Shown in pieces: positions 1-7,101 of a DNA stretch of 64,000 bases. Numbering within the stretch: position 1 is the stretch's first letter; every line of letters starts with the position of its first letter. The translations under genes and the position numbers were made by a program. The DNA comes from JAFDVL01 sp964631865 (GTDB lineage Bacteria > Acidobacteriota > Blastocatellia > RBC074). The notes beneath the pieces were generated by a model. The model saw only the letters and a program-made list of their open reading frames with translations, had not been told where the DNA came from and did no database searches. The DNA lies in contig CAZWAK010000007.1 of assembly GCA_964631865.1 (NCBI GenBank), positions 1-64,000 on the forward strand. Reading direction: 5' to 3'.

Positions 1-2121
1 GAAAACGGCGCGCTGAATTCGCGCCTGCTCATCAAGGAATTCGACAAAGCCAAAGCCGGCGCGCTGATTCGAGAGTTGGAAAAATCCGGCTACCTCATCG
101 TCACGCGACAGATGCAGGACGCCGCCGTAAAGCCCAAAAAGCAACAAGCCCTTCGAGTGCGGAGTGCGGAGTGCGGAGTGCGGAGTGAAGAAGAAAGTGC
201 TGCTGCGAAATCGGAGACCATCGAAATAGACAACCACTCAAAAATAAACTCAGAACCAGAGAAAGAAACTCCGCACTCCGCACTCCGCACTCCGCACTTA
301 AGCGAAGCCCAACAGCGCGTCATCAACATATTGCTCGAAGCCTCAGAACCGCTCGGCCTCACACAACTCACCGAAGCCGCTGACGTCAGCACGTCGGTCA
401 TCAAAACGCTCGAAAAGCGCGGCCTCGTCGAAATCTTTGTGCGCGAAGTTCGGCGTGATCCGCTCGCGCATATTCGCAACTTGCAAGCTGACGAATTGGA
501 GTTGATGCCGCAGCAACAAGACGCGCTCGACGCCATCACGACCGCGCTCGCAGCCAATCAATACGCGGCGTTCCTGCTGCACGGGGTTACGGGCAGCGGC
601 AAAACCGAAGTCTACATTCGCGCGATGCGAACCGCGTTGGAGCAAGGCAAAACCGCGCTGATGCTCGTGCCGGAAATTTCATTGACGCCAATGTTCGCGC
701 GTCGCCTCTCGGCACATTTCGGCGATGCCGTAGCGATTCTGCATTCGTCGCTTTCGGACGGCGAACGTTTGGACGAATGGAATCGCATGCGCACGGGCGA
801 AGCGCGCATCTGCATCGGCGCGCGTTCCGGCGTGTTCGCGCCGCTCGAAAACCTCGGCCTGCTGATCGTAGACGAAGAGCACGAAGCCGCGTACAAACAG
901 GACGCTGAGCCGCGCTATCACGGACGCGACACGGCGATTGTGCGCGCGCTGAAAGCGAATGCCGTAGTCGTGCTCGGCAGCGCAACGCCTTCGATGGAAT
1001 CGTTTCACAACGCGCACACGGGCAAATACACGTACCTGAAAATGGGCGAACGAATCAGCGGTCGTCCGCTCGCGCCCGTCGAAGTCGTAGACATGCGCGA
1101 AGTCTTTGCGCGGCACGGCAAACAGCAAGTGTTCTCCGACGAAATGAAAGCCGCCATCGCCGAAAATCACGAACGCGGCAAGCAAACGCTGGTGCTGCTG
1201 AATCGGCGCGGCTTTTCGTCGTTCCTGCTCTGTCGCAGTTGCGGCCACAAATCGCATTGCCCGAACTGCGATGTCGCCTTGACCTATCACAAATCCGAAG
1301 CGCGGTTGGTGTGCCATTACTGCGGCCATCAGGCACGAGTGCCGCGCGCCTGCGAAAATTGCTCCGGCCCCTATATTTACTATGTCGGCGAAGGCACGGA
1401 ACAAATCGAAGCGTTGTTGCAGGAACTCTATCCCGAAATGCGAATCGCGCGTTTAGACCGCGACACGACGCGACGACGCGGAGCCTTTGAAAAGCTGCTC
1501 GGAGCTTTTGCCATCGGCGAAATTGATTTGATGGTCGGCACGCAAATGATCGCCAAAGGCCACGACTTTCATAACGTCACGCTCGTCTGCGTGATCTCAG
1601 TTGACGCAGGCTTAGCCATCCCCGATTTCCGCTCGGCAGAGAGAACGTTTCAATTGCTGACCCAGGTCGCAGGCCGCGCCGGACGGGGCGAAGACCGAGG
1701 CCGCGTGCTGTTGCAAAGCTATCACCCGGAGCATTACGCCTTGGAGTACGCGCAAACGCAGGTCTACGAAAAGTTCTACGAACACGAGATTCACTTCCGC
1801 CAGCAAATGCGCTACCCGCCGTTCGTGGCGTTGATCAACGTCCTGATCCATCACGCCGAATACGCCAAAGCCACCACCGTCGCCGCCGAATTCGCCCGCT
1901 TATTGAAAGCCGCCGACAAAGAACAAGCCCTGCGCATTTTGGGGCCTGCGCCCGCACCGCTGGCCCGCATCAAAGGCGAGCATCGGTTGCAGGTGTTGAT
2001 TAAGACGAAGAACCGCAGAGTCGCGCGCGAGGCATTGGATGCGGCGATGCTGGCGTTGAAGGAGCAAGCGTGGGATTTGCGGATGCTGAATGTCGAAGTT
2101 GATCCGGTGAGTTTGATGTAG
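1..2121 (+). CDS. priA: Primosomal protein N' (PriA helicase), 5' end outside window
   Basis: PriA is the 3'-to-5' DNA helicase that reloads the replisome at stalled forks. The frame is open from base 1, so the gene starts upstream; the TTG at 76 is internal. About 706 residues are visible. They show a winged-helix stretch, the Walker A motif GVTGSGKTE (near nt 584-610), the DEEH box (near nt 870), and the zinc-binding insert with paired cysteines CRSC, CPNC, CHYC and CENC (nt 1230-1360) that is diagnostic for PriA. The C-terminal helicase motifs and PriA C-terminal domain follow. A 143-bp inverted-repeat element (156-298) is translated in frame in the linker just before the winged helix. The last 17 codons plus stop are repeated twice downstream (3374-3427 and 4903-4953). 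The identity is secure; the in-frame repeat is the odd part. Confidence 0.96.
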   Translation, partial: ENGALNSRLLIKEFDKAKAGALIRELEKSGYLIVTRQMQDAAVKPKKQQALRVRSAECGVRSEEESAAAKSETIEIDNHSKINSEPEKETPHSALRTPHLSEAQQRVINILLEASEPLGLTQLTEAADVSTSVIKTLEKRGLVEIFVREVRRDPLAHIRNLQADELELMPQQQDALDAITTALAANQYAAFLLHGVTGSGKTEVYIRAMRTALEQGKTALMLVPEISLTPMFARRLSAHFGDAVAILHSSLSDGERLDEWNRMRTGEARICIGARSGVFAPLENLGLLIVDEEHEAAYKQDAEPRYHGRDTAIVRALKANAVVVLGSATPSMESFHNAHTGKYTYLKMGERISGRPLAPVEVVDMREVFARHGKQQVFSDEMKAAIAENHERGKQTLVLLNRRGFSSFLLCRSCGHKSHCPNCDVALTYHKSEARLVCHYCGHQARVPRACENCSGPYIYYVGEGTEQIEALLQELYPEMRIARLDRDTTRRRGAFEKLLGAFAIGEIDLMVGTQMIAKGHDFHNVTLVCVISVDAGLAIPDFRSAERTFQLLTQVAGRAGRGEDRGRVLLQSYHPEHYALEYAQTQVYEKFYEHEIHFRQQMRYPPFVALINVLIHHAEYAKATTVAAEFARLLKAADKEQALRILGPAPAPLARIKGEHRLQVLIKTKNRRVAREALDAAMLALKEQAWDLRMLNVEVDPVSLM
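156..298. repeat. Heptamer-unit inverted repeat embedded in priA
   Basis: The left arm (156-186) is four-plus tandem copies of the heptamer AGTGCGG. The right arm (268-298) is its exact 31-bp reverse complement, built of ACTCCGC units. The 81-bp spacer is A-rich, unlike the surrounding priA sequence. The whole element is read through in the priA frame, adding a low-complexity polar stretch to the protein. It resembles a miniature inverted-repeat or REP-like element. No target-site duplication is obvious, although CTTCG lies left of it and CGAAG shortly right of it. Confidence 0.9.
2068..2121 (+). repeat. priA 3'-end repeat, copy 1 (native)
   Basis: This is the native last 17 codons plus stop of priA, ending in residues VDPVSLM. 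It is the reference for two downstream copies: 3374-3427 matches at 50 of 54 positions, and 4903-4953 is a more degenerate copy. The three copies are in direct orientation and bracket two blocks of accessory genes. Confidence 0.9.
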
Positions 2122-2143
2122 CCTGTCCTTGATGCGATTATAC

Positions 2144-2173
2144 AAAACTGCATTATGCAAAACTGCATTATGC
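2144..2173 (+). repeat. Two tandem 15-bp units before the ATPase gene
   Basis: The unit AAAACTGCATTATGC occurs twice without a gap (2144-2158 and 2159-2173). Each copy carries the small palindrome TGCATTATGCA across its junction. A TATAAT hexamer follows at 2181-2186, so the repeats lie where a regulator could bind upstream of the ATPase promoter. The operator role is inferred only from position. Confidence 0.6.
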
Positions 2174-2202
2174 GAATCTGTATAATTCAAGCAGGAGACA
2201 GT

Positions 2203-3372
2203 ATGAAAAACCCATTTCAATATGGCCGCGAATTAGGTGTGGATGAGTTGGTAGACCGTGAAACTGAAGTTGCCGAAGTAGTCAGCGCGATTCAGGAGGG
2301 CGGAAAACTTTTCCTCATTGGCCCGCGCCGTTACGGGAAGACTTCTATTTTGCAAGCCGCGCAAGCACAGGCTGAAAAAGCTGGAGCCATAGTGTTACGT
2401 TACGACGCCGAAGCGTGGCCGACTTTAGATTTGTTAGTCCGCGCTGTTTTGGTCGAAGCCACCCAACGTCTTAGCACCAACCTCGATAAAGCGGGCGATA
2501 AGCTGCGCAAGTTTTTTTCCCGCCTGAAGCCTGAAATCAATTTCAATCTCGCCGATCAAACCTTGAGCGGCAGTCTGGGTGTCAATGCGGACGACGCCAA
2601 AGAACCAATCGCACAAACCATGCTGCTGGTTGATTTGCTAAATGGTCTGGAAAAATTGGCCGCCGAAGCTGCGCGTCCGGTCGGACTGATGTTAGATGAA
2701 TTCCAGAAAGTCATCATGCTCGGCGGCGAAGAAGCAGAAGGGCAAATTCGCGCCGCAGTGCAACGGCATCGCCACGTCGGTTACGTTTTTGCTGGCTCGA
2801 AAACTCGCCTGCTGACCGATATGACAGGTCATCCATCTCGTCCGTTTTATCGCCTGGGCGAGCGTCTTTTCATTGGCCCTGTGCCACGTGCGGATTTCAC
2901 CGCCTTTCTGCTCGCAGGCTTTAAGCAAGGCAGCATCAAACCTACCGACGCGGGCATCGCTGCGATTCTCGATCTGGCCGAAGAGGTTCCTTACAATGTG
3001 CAACGGCTGGCGCATATTTGTTGGGATACGCTGCAAGTCGCACGCAGCAAAACGCTGGACGAAAACATCGTGCGGCAACAATTGGAATTGCTGGTCAGAC
3101 GCGACGACACTTTTTACAGCCAGCTCTGGAATCAGCTTACAGCCGTGCAACAAAAAGCGATGATTGCTCTGCTGCGCGAAGGTGCTGTCCGCCTGCATTC
3201 GCAACAGGTCACACGCGCCTATAACCTGTCCCCTGCCAGCATGCAACGCGCGCTGAAATCGTTACAGGAACGCGACCTCGTGCGCGCGGAAGAAACGATG
3301 GGAACTGTGCGCCTGCGATTGGAAGACCCCTTTTTCGGAGCGTGGATTCGATTGGTGACAAGCAATTCTTGA
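2203..3372 (+). CDS. AAA+ ATP-binding protein (ATPase_2-like)
   Basis: A 389-residue soluble ATPase. The start at 2203 is chosen because GCAGGAGA stands just before it; an in-frame ATG at 2155 lacks a ribosome-binding site. Walker A is GPRRYGKTS (residues 40-48) and the Walker B-like LMLDEFQ lies near residues 161-167. The C-terminal part looks like a winged helix. The architecture resembles the archaeal-type ATPase_2 family, whose members are often orphan or mobile and of unknown cellular role. The gene sits alone between priA and a second copy of the priA 3' end, only one base after its stop codon. This suggests it arrived as a cargo module. No partner protein is adjacent, so its target is unknown. 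Confidence 0.8.
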   Translation: MKNPFQYGRELGVDELVDRETEVAEVVSAIQEGGKLFLIGPRRYGKTSILQAAQAQAEKAGAIVLRYDAEAWPTLDLLVRAVLVEATQRLSTNLDKAGDKLRKFFSRLKPEINFNLADQTLSGSLGVNADDAKEPIAQTMLLVDLLNGLEKLAAEAARPVGLMLDEFQKVIMLGGEEAEGQIRAAVQRHRHVGYVFAGSKTRLLTDMTGHPSRPFYRLGERLFIGPVPRADFTAFLLAGFKQGSIKPTDAGIAAILDLAEEVPYNVQRLAHICWDTLQVARSKTLDENIVRQQLELLVRRDDTFYSQLWNQLTAVQQKAMIALLREGAVRLHSQQVTRAYNLSPASMQRALKSLQERDLVRAEETMGTVRLRLEDPFFGAWIRLVTSNS

Positions 3373-3373
3373 G

Positions 3374-3427
3374 GTGTGGGGGTTGCGGATGCTGAATGTC
3401 GAAGTTGATCCTGTGAGTTTGATGTAG
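3374..3427 (+). repeat. priA 3'-end repeat, copy 2
   Basis: 54 bp that match the priA 3' end at 50 of 54 positions by eye, including the TAG stop. Translation in the priA frame gives almost the same residues (LRMLNVEVDPVSLM). It begins one base after the ATPase stop codon. It has no start codon of its own and is a duplicated gene end, not a gene. Confidence 0.88.
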
Positions 3428-3435
3428 GCTATAAT
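3405..3435 (+). promoter_or_regulatory. Putative promoter for DUF433/DUF5615 module
   Basis: TTGATC (3405-3410) and a perfect TATAAT (3430-3435) are 19 bp apart, slightly longer than ideal. The -35 lies inside the duplicated priA end and the -10 just after its stop codon. The DUF433 start codon is 18 bp downstream. The duplicated end may therefore have supplied part of the promoter (inference). Confidence 0.45.
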
Positions 3436-3453
3436 GCCGCCGAGGTAAAAGTT

Positions 3454-3783
3454 ATGAGCATCGTCGTTGAAGCCGAAGAATATTTGTCGTCATTGACGCG
3501 CGCCGAGAAAGCGCAGGTATTGCAATGGATCGTGCGCGATTTAGGCGATGCATTTCCCGGCATTGAAAGCACAGCAGGCGTTTGCGGTGGCGCAGCACGA
3601 ATTGTCCGCACGCGCATTCCGGTTTGGACGTTGGAACAAGCACGACGATTGGGCACGAGCGAAGCTGATATTCTCAAAGCTTTTCCTACGTTGCGCGCGG
3701 AAGACCTGGCCAATGCGTGGGCGTATGTCCGTTCGCACAAACAAGAGATCGAACAGGAAATTCAGGAAAACGAAGAGGCTTGA
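3454..3783 (+). CDS. DUF433 family antitoxin-like protein
   Basis: 109 residues. The C-terminal half contains the DUF433 signature: a conserved Gly followed by RIVRTRIPVWTLEQARRLG, then a helix-turn-helix-like stretch with ADILKAFPTLRAEDLANAWAY. DUF433 proteins are small DNA-binding antitoxin-like proteins that usually pair with DUF5615 PIN-like toxins, which is the arrangement here: the next frame starts 3 bp after the stop. The N-terminal 40 residues are helical and less conserved. The putative promoter lies at 3405-3435. A second, unpaired DUF433 gene is at 8584-8895. Confidence 0.82.
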   Translation: MSIVVEAEEYLSSLTRAEKAQVLQWIVRDLGDAFPGIESTAGVCGGAARIVRTRIPVWTLEQARRLGTSEADILKAFPTLRAEDLANAWAYVRSHKQEIEQEIQENEEA

Positions 3784-3786
3784 GCG

Positions 3787-4044
3787 ATGGCGCGTTTGTA
3801 TTCGAATGAAAACTTCCCGTTGCTTATGGTGCAGGAATTACGACGTTTAGGCCATGACGTTTTGACCGTGCAGGAAGCGGGCAACGCCGACCGAGCCATT
3901 CCCGATGATGCGGTGTTAGCGTTTGCGATGGCTGAAGGCGTCTCCAAAAAGTGCAGACACTGTCTGCAAAATTCATTTGCGAGAACCGAAAAGACGCGGC
4001 ACTTGCTCGAAACGCAACGCATCGTCAAAGGGAAAAGCCAATGA
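3787..4044 (+). pseudogene. DUF5615 PIN-like toxin, C-terminal half broken
   Basis: The first 50 residues match the DUF5615 PIN-like start: NENFP with acidic residues, then ELRRLGHDVLTVQEAG, then IPDDAVLAFAMAEG. After that glycine the expected core strand and the conserved HxGII-type C-terminus are missing in this frame. The breakpoint carries a perfect hairpin TGCAGACA-C-TGTCTGCA (3953-3969). A shifted frame beyond it reads FICENRKDAALARN, which looks like the remains of the usual VCT..DDFAALA region. I therefore read it as a toxin inactivated by a small deletion/insertion and frameshift, next to an intact antitoxin. A short functional variant is possible but less likely. Confidence 0.65.
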
Positions 4045-4096
4045 AGAGAAAGCGCATGTGCTACAATCCGGCGCGAATCGTTTGAGGGAACTTGTT

Positions 4097-4465
4097 ATGA
4101 CGACAATCACGTTGGAAGTACCGGATTCATTGGCGTCGCAGCTTACGCCGTTGCGTGATCGCTTGCCCAACATTTTGCAGCAAACGGTGGGCGCTTGGTC
4201 ATTGCAGGTTGCGCCAAACCAACTCAGCAAATCGTTTCCGGTCTACGAAGCGATGATGGATTTTTTGGCGAGTGGGCCGACGCCGGAACAGATCATTGCG
4301 CACAAATCGTCACGGCCTTTACAGCGCCGCTTGGAAGCGTTGTTGGACAAACAGCGCGAAGACGGATTGACGGAAGAAGAAACGGCGGAGTTGAATGCGT
4401 TCGATCAGGTCAATGACGTGATGAGTTCGCTGAAGCTGCGAGCACGGTGCGCGCTTCGTTCATGA
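4097..4465 (+). CDS. Small conserved protein paired with HNH nuclease
   Basis: About 122 residues. The start at 4097 follows GAGGGAACTTGTT and leaves 9 bp between its stop and the HNH gene. It opens with MTTITLEVPDSLASQL, an amphipathic segment reminiscent of small antitoxins, followed by predicted helices and an acidic end with LTEEETAELNAF. From memory, proteins of this type (TLEVPD start, FLASGPTPEQI in the middle) recur directly upstream of small HNH endonucleases in Cyanobacteria and Chloroflexi. I infer a two-gene unit, possibly antitoxin-like. No biochemical role is known to me. A -10-like TACAAT lies at 4072-4077. Confidence 0.65.
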   Translation: MTTITLEVPDSLASQLTPLRDRLPNILQQTVGAWSLQVAPNQLSKSFPVYEAMMDFLASGPTPEQIIAHKSSRPLQRRLEALLDKQREDGLTEEETAELNAFDQVNDVMSSLKLRARCALRS

Positions 4466-4474
4466 GCTACGACT

Positions 4475-4891
4475 ATGCCATCAGCCAATGTCCCCGCACG
4501 GCTTCGGCGACAAGTCATCGCCAGAGCCAATCACGTTTGTGAATACTGCTTGCTACATCAGGACGATGCCGACTTTTTGCATCAGATAGATCACATCATC
4601 CCGCGCAAATACAACGGCCTGACTATCTTCATCATCTTGGCGCTTGCTTGTCTGAAATGTAACAAAAACAAAGGCCCTGAAATTGCCGGACTTGATCCGA
4701 TTGATAATGAAATCGCGCCCCTCTTCAATCCACGCACGCAAAGTTGGGACGACCATTTCGAGTTGCTCGGCGCATTTATCCTCGGCAAAACCCGTATTGA
4801 CCGTGCGACAGTCGCGGCATTGAAATTGAATGATCCGATTCGCGTCAACCAGCGGCAGGAACTCATCGCCGAAGGCCAGTATCCACGCTAA
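4475..4891 (+). CDS. HNH endonuclease
   Basis: 138 residues with a compact HNH/zinc fold: C22-x2-C25 (VCEYC), the catalytic-region D39-H40 (QIDHIIPRK), and C59-x2-C62 (CLKCNKNKG). These form the metal site and beta-beta-alpha core of HNH nucleases. The usual NL before the second cysteine pair reads IL here. The C-terminal half (PLFNPRTQSWDDHF) is typical of the family paired with small TLEVPD proteins. It is the last gene before the third, degenerate priA-end copy. It could act in a toxin-antitoxin-like or defence unit (inference); the substrate is unknown. Confidence 0.85.
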   Translation: MPSANVPARLRRQVIARANHVCEYCLLHQDDADFLHQIDHIIPRKYNGLTIFIILALACLKCNKNKGPEIAGLDPIDNEIAPLFNPRTQSWDDHFELLGAFILGKTRIDRATVAALKLNDPIRVNQRQELIAEGQYPR

Positions 4892-4902
4892 GACGAAAAT
4901 GG

Positions 4903-4953
4903 GTGTGGAATTTGCGGAAGCTGAATATCGAGTTGATCTCGTGAGCTTGACGT
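4903..4953 (+). repeat. priA 3'-end repeat, copy 3 (degenerate)
   Basis: About 51 bp aligned to the priA end with roughly eight mismatches and one single-base deletion, so the frame is lost. GTGTGG, TTGCGG and CTGAAT remain recognisable in order and spacing. It starts 11 bp after the HNH stop codon and marks the right edge of the accessory region next to the glycosyltransferase gene. Confidence 0.7.
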
Positions 4954-4983
4954 CAGCAATTGTGTTTAGAAAACGGCTGAAAA

Positions 4984-5020
4984 TAACAACGAGTGACCAG
5001 CGCGCAGGCAAGTCACTCGT
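4984..5020 (-). terminator. Rho-independent terminator after the glycosyltransferase
   Basis: Perfect 9-bp arms ACGAGTGAC (4989-4997) and GTCACTCGT (5012-5020) with a 14-nt loop. On the minus strand the hairpin is followed by TTGTTATTTT. It lies 28 bp beyond the glycosyltransferase stop codon. Confidence 0.65.
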
Positions 5021-5047
5021 GGCAGCGGGGTGTGAGAGAAATCAAGG

Positions 5048-6271
5048 CTATTTCATGACGGCGCGGCGGCTCACTTCGACGACGCGGCTTTCGGCAAAGG
5101 TTGTGACCGGATAGCCGAGCGGCTCGACGTCTTGGACGTTGACTTCGCGCGCCATCAGCGGCAGCGGTTCGGCGGCGGTTTCAATGCCTGCCAGTTTGCC
5201 GAGCAACCATTCGTATTGATTCGTGATTTGCTCCCAATCGTAGCGGGCACGCACGCGGGACATGGCGCGGGCGCGATACTCGTGGATGAGCGCGGGGTGT
5301 GCCAGGACGCGGCGCATCTGGGCGGCTAAATCTTCGACCGAATCGTAGCTGATGCCAGCGTCGCCCATCACTTCCAAATTCTCCGGCGTGTTCAGCACCA
5401 GCGCGCAATTGCCTGCGCCCATCGCTTCGATCAACGCGGGATGTGTGCCGCCGACTTCGGTCGCGTGAACGTAGCAATAGGCATTTTGCTGCAATGCGCG
5501 ATAATCTTCGCCAAAGACGAAGCCGAGGAATTTGACGCGCGGGTCTTTCGTGCTTTTCAGTTGGGCGATGTACTCTTCCGCGTACGGTGCGCCGCCGACA
5601 ATCACGAGCGGCAAATCGGTTTTGACTTGTTCATAGGCTTCGATGACGAGGTGCGCGTTGTTTTCCGGCTCCAGACGGCTCACGTACAAAATGTAGCGAT
5701 TGGCTTCCAACTCGAATTTTTGCAGGGTTTCCGGCGCGGCGCGGCGTTCGACATCAGCGCCGTAAGCGATCATCGAAGAATGTTTGCGATAGCGCGTGGC
5801 GTAGTAATCCTGTATGACCTGCGCATCGGTCACAATCGCGGTGGGCAAAAACGTCGAAAGCCATTCCGACACGAAATAATACTGGCGTCCGAGCCAATTC
5901 CACTTTTTGCGTTTGCGCTCCAACCCGTCCACATTCACGAGCGTCGGCGTGCCCAACAAACGCGGCAACACGGCGAAGATGCTGTTCGCTGCATTGCAGA
6001 TCAAAATGACGTCGTAGCGGAAAAACAGCGCGTGCAGGACGGAGAGGAACGTATGAATGACGGTATCGAAATATTTGTGACGAATGGTGGGAAGAACGAC
6101 CAGGTTGACACCTTGATGGGTGCGCGTGGAGCCGCTGGCGTAATGTTTGCGCCCGTACACGGTGACTGCGTGACCGCGTGTCACCAGTCGGGTGCTGAGT
6201 TGTTCAGCAAAGGTCTCAAACCCGCCGTAATTCGCCGGAATTCCGCGCGTCCCCAGAATGGCAATTTTCAT
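5048..6271 (-). CDS. GT4-type glycosyltransferase with DUF1972 N-terminus
   Basis: 407 residues. It begins MKIAILGTRGIPANYGGFET, the hallmark of the DUF1972 N-terminal Rossmann domain of rhamnosyl- or GlcNAc-rhamnosyltransferase-like enzymes. A GT-B C-terminal domain follows: donor-site region around RLEPENN and VIVGGAPYAEEY, then the acidic/Glu motif in GGTHPALIEAMGAG. It should transfer a nucleotide-sugar residue onto a growing surface glycan at the cytosolic membrane face. It stands alone, far from the main polysaccharide cluster at 55-64 kb. The last 40 residues extend past the usual fold end. No strong ribosome-binding site is seen before the ATG. Donor and acceptor cannot be assigned. 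Confidence 0.88.
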   Translation of the reverse strand: MKIAILGTRGIPANYGGFETFAEQLSTRLVTRGHAVTVYGRKHYASGSTRTHQGVNLVVLPTIRHKYFDTVIHTFLSVLHALFFRYDVILICNAANSIFAVLPRLLGTPTLVNVDGLERKRKKWNWLGRQYYFVSEWLSTFLPTAIVTDAQVIQDYYATRYRKHSSMIAYGADVERRAAPETLQKFELEANRYILYVSRLEPENNAHLVIEAYEQVKTDLPLVIVGGAPYAEEYIAQLKSTKDPRVKFLGFVFGEDYRALQQNAYCYVHATEVGGTHPALIEAMGAGNCALVLNTPENLEVMGDAGISYDSVEDLAAQMRRVLAHPALIHEYRARAMSRVRARYDWEQITNQYEWLLGKLAGIETAAEPLPLMAREVNVQDVEPLGYPVTTFAESRVVEVSRRAVMK

Positions 6272-6456
6272 AAATTCAAACTAGAGAAAGTGAACCACAA
6301 AAAGCGAGGTAGCCCGTTTTAGAACGCAATCCGCACGGCTCTAATGGGGCTTGGGTTATCAAGGATGTCCAGGGGAGGCCATCAAGAAACTGGGTCTACT
6401 ATAATAATGCTGCCTCGTTTTGTCACGCCGTAATTTGCCTTTGGTTCAGAAAGTTT

Positions 6457-6684
6457 TTAGTCGGTTTTGGACGAAACAAAGCCCGGCGACTTCACTTTTT
6501 TCTCGCCGCGATCTTTGCTATCCCAGAGCGCCACAATTTTTTCGATGCGGACGAAGAACGTCTGGTCATCTTTTTCCAATTGCAGAATATCGCCTTCAAT
6601 TTGGATGACTTTGCCGCTCACTGTGCCCGCGCCAAAGCTCACGTCAATTTCTTTGCCAATACGATTTGCCAAAATTTCTTTCAC
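6457..6684 (-). CDS. Small Sm-like beta-barrel protein, unknown function
   Basis: About 75 residues, starting VKEILANRIGKEIDVSFG. The GTG at 6684 is preferred over the GTG at 6702 because AAGGAG overlaps the upstream one and lies 9 nt before the downstream one. The sequence alternates short beta strands (EIDVSFG, VSGKVIQIEGDILQLE, TFFVRIEKIVALW), giving an Sm/KOW-like small barrel similar to MM0924-type proteins. The C-terminus is a short basic tail. It is a single gene between two divergently oriented neighbours. A nucleic-acid-binding role is conceivable but not shown. Confidence 0.6.
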   Translation of the reverse strand: MKEILANRIGKEIDVSFGAGTVSGKVIQIEGDILQLEKDDQTFFVRIEKIVALWDSKDRGEKKVKSPGFVSSKTD

Positions 6685-6849
6685 TTGCTGCGACTCCTTC
6701 ACTACGTGGTGTCAAAAAGGTGCGTCATTGTACTGCAATCCGGCTGATTAGAAAAACCGCGCGCGCCGAAAGTCAGTTTATTTTCTGCGCGAATGTTTGT
6801 TATAGTCCCTGCTTACGAACAAGCACATCTCATCACGACAGAGGAATTC

Positions 6850-7098
6850 ATGCTCGCAAAAGTTTATGTGACGCTCCGCAACGGCGTGCTCGACCCGCAA
6901 GGCAAAGCTATTCATCACGCCGCCACGACCATTGGTTATCAAGGCATCGCAGACATTCGCCAGGGCAAGTATTTTGCCATCACGTTTGACGATTCCGTAG
7001 ACGAAGCGCAGGCGTACGAACAATTGGAAAAGCTCGCGCATGACGTGTTATCGAATCCGGTGATCGAGGATTACCAAATCGAATTGTTGGCCGATTAA
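6850..7098 (+). CDS. purS: Phosphoribosylformylglycinamidine synthase subunit PurS
   Basis: 82 residues, the normal length. The sequence AKVYVTLRNGVLDPQGKAI is the PurS signature, followed by DIRQGKYFAITFD and a C-terminal DVLSNPVIEDYQIEL. PurS bridges PurQ and small PurL in the FGAM synthase complex of purine synthesis. The start is set by GAGGAATTC just before ATG 6850. purQ and purL are not adjacent; instead the stop codon lies 3 bp before a GlcD-type oxidase gene, so the two are probably co-transcribed although unrelated in pathway. Confidence 0.92.
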   Translation: MLAKVYVTLRNGVLDPQGKAIHHAATTIGYQGIADIRQGKYFAITFDDSVDEAQAYEQLEKLAHDVLSNPVIEDYQIELLAD

Positions 7099-7101
7099 GT
7101 T

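Noticed and set aside
156..298. Possible CRISPR-like repeat in priA and other tandem heptamers.
   Set aside because: The units are 7-8 bp and contiguous, without unique spacers, and no cas genes are present.
76..2121. A complete priA starting at TTG 76.
   Set aside because: The frame is open to base 1 and the visible part lacks the N-terminal DNA-binding domain, so the real start lies outside the window.
2122..4953. A conventional integrative element with integrase.
   Set aside because: No recombinase, transposase or excisionase frame is present between the priA-end repeats; only cargo genes are seen.
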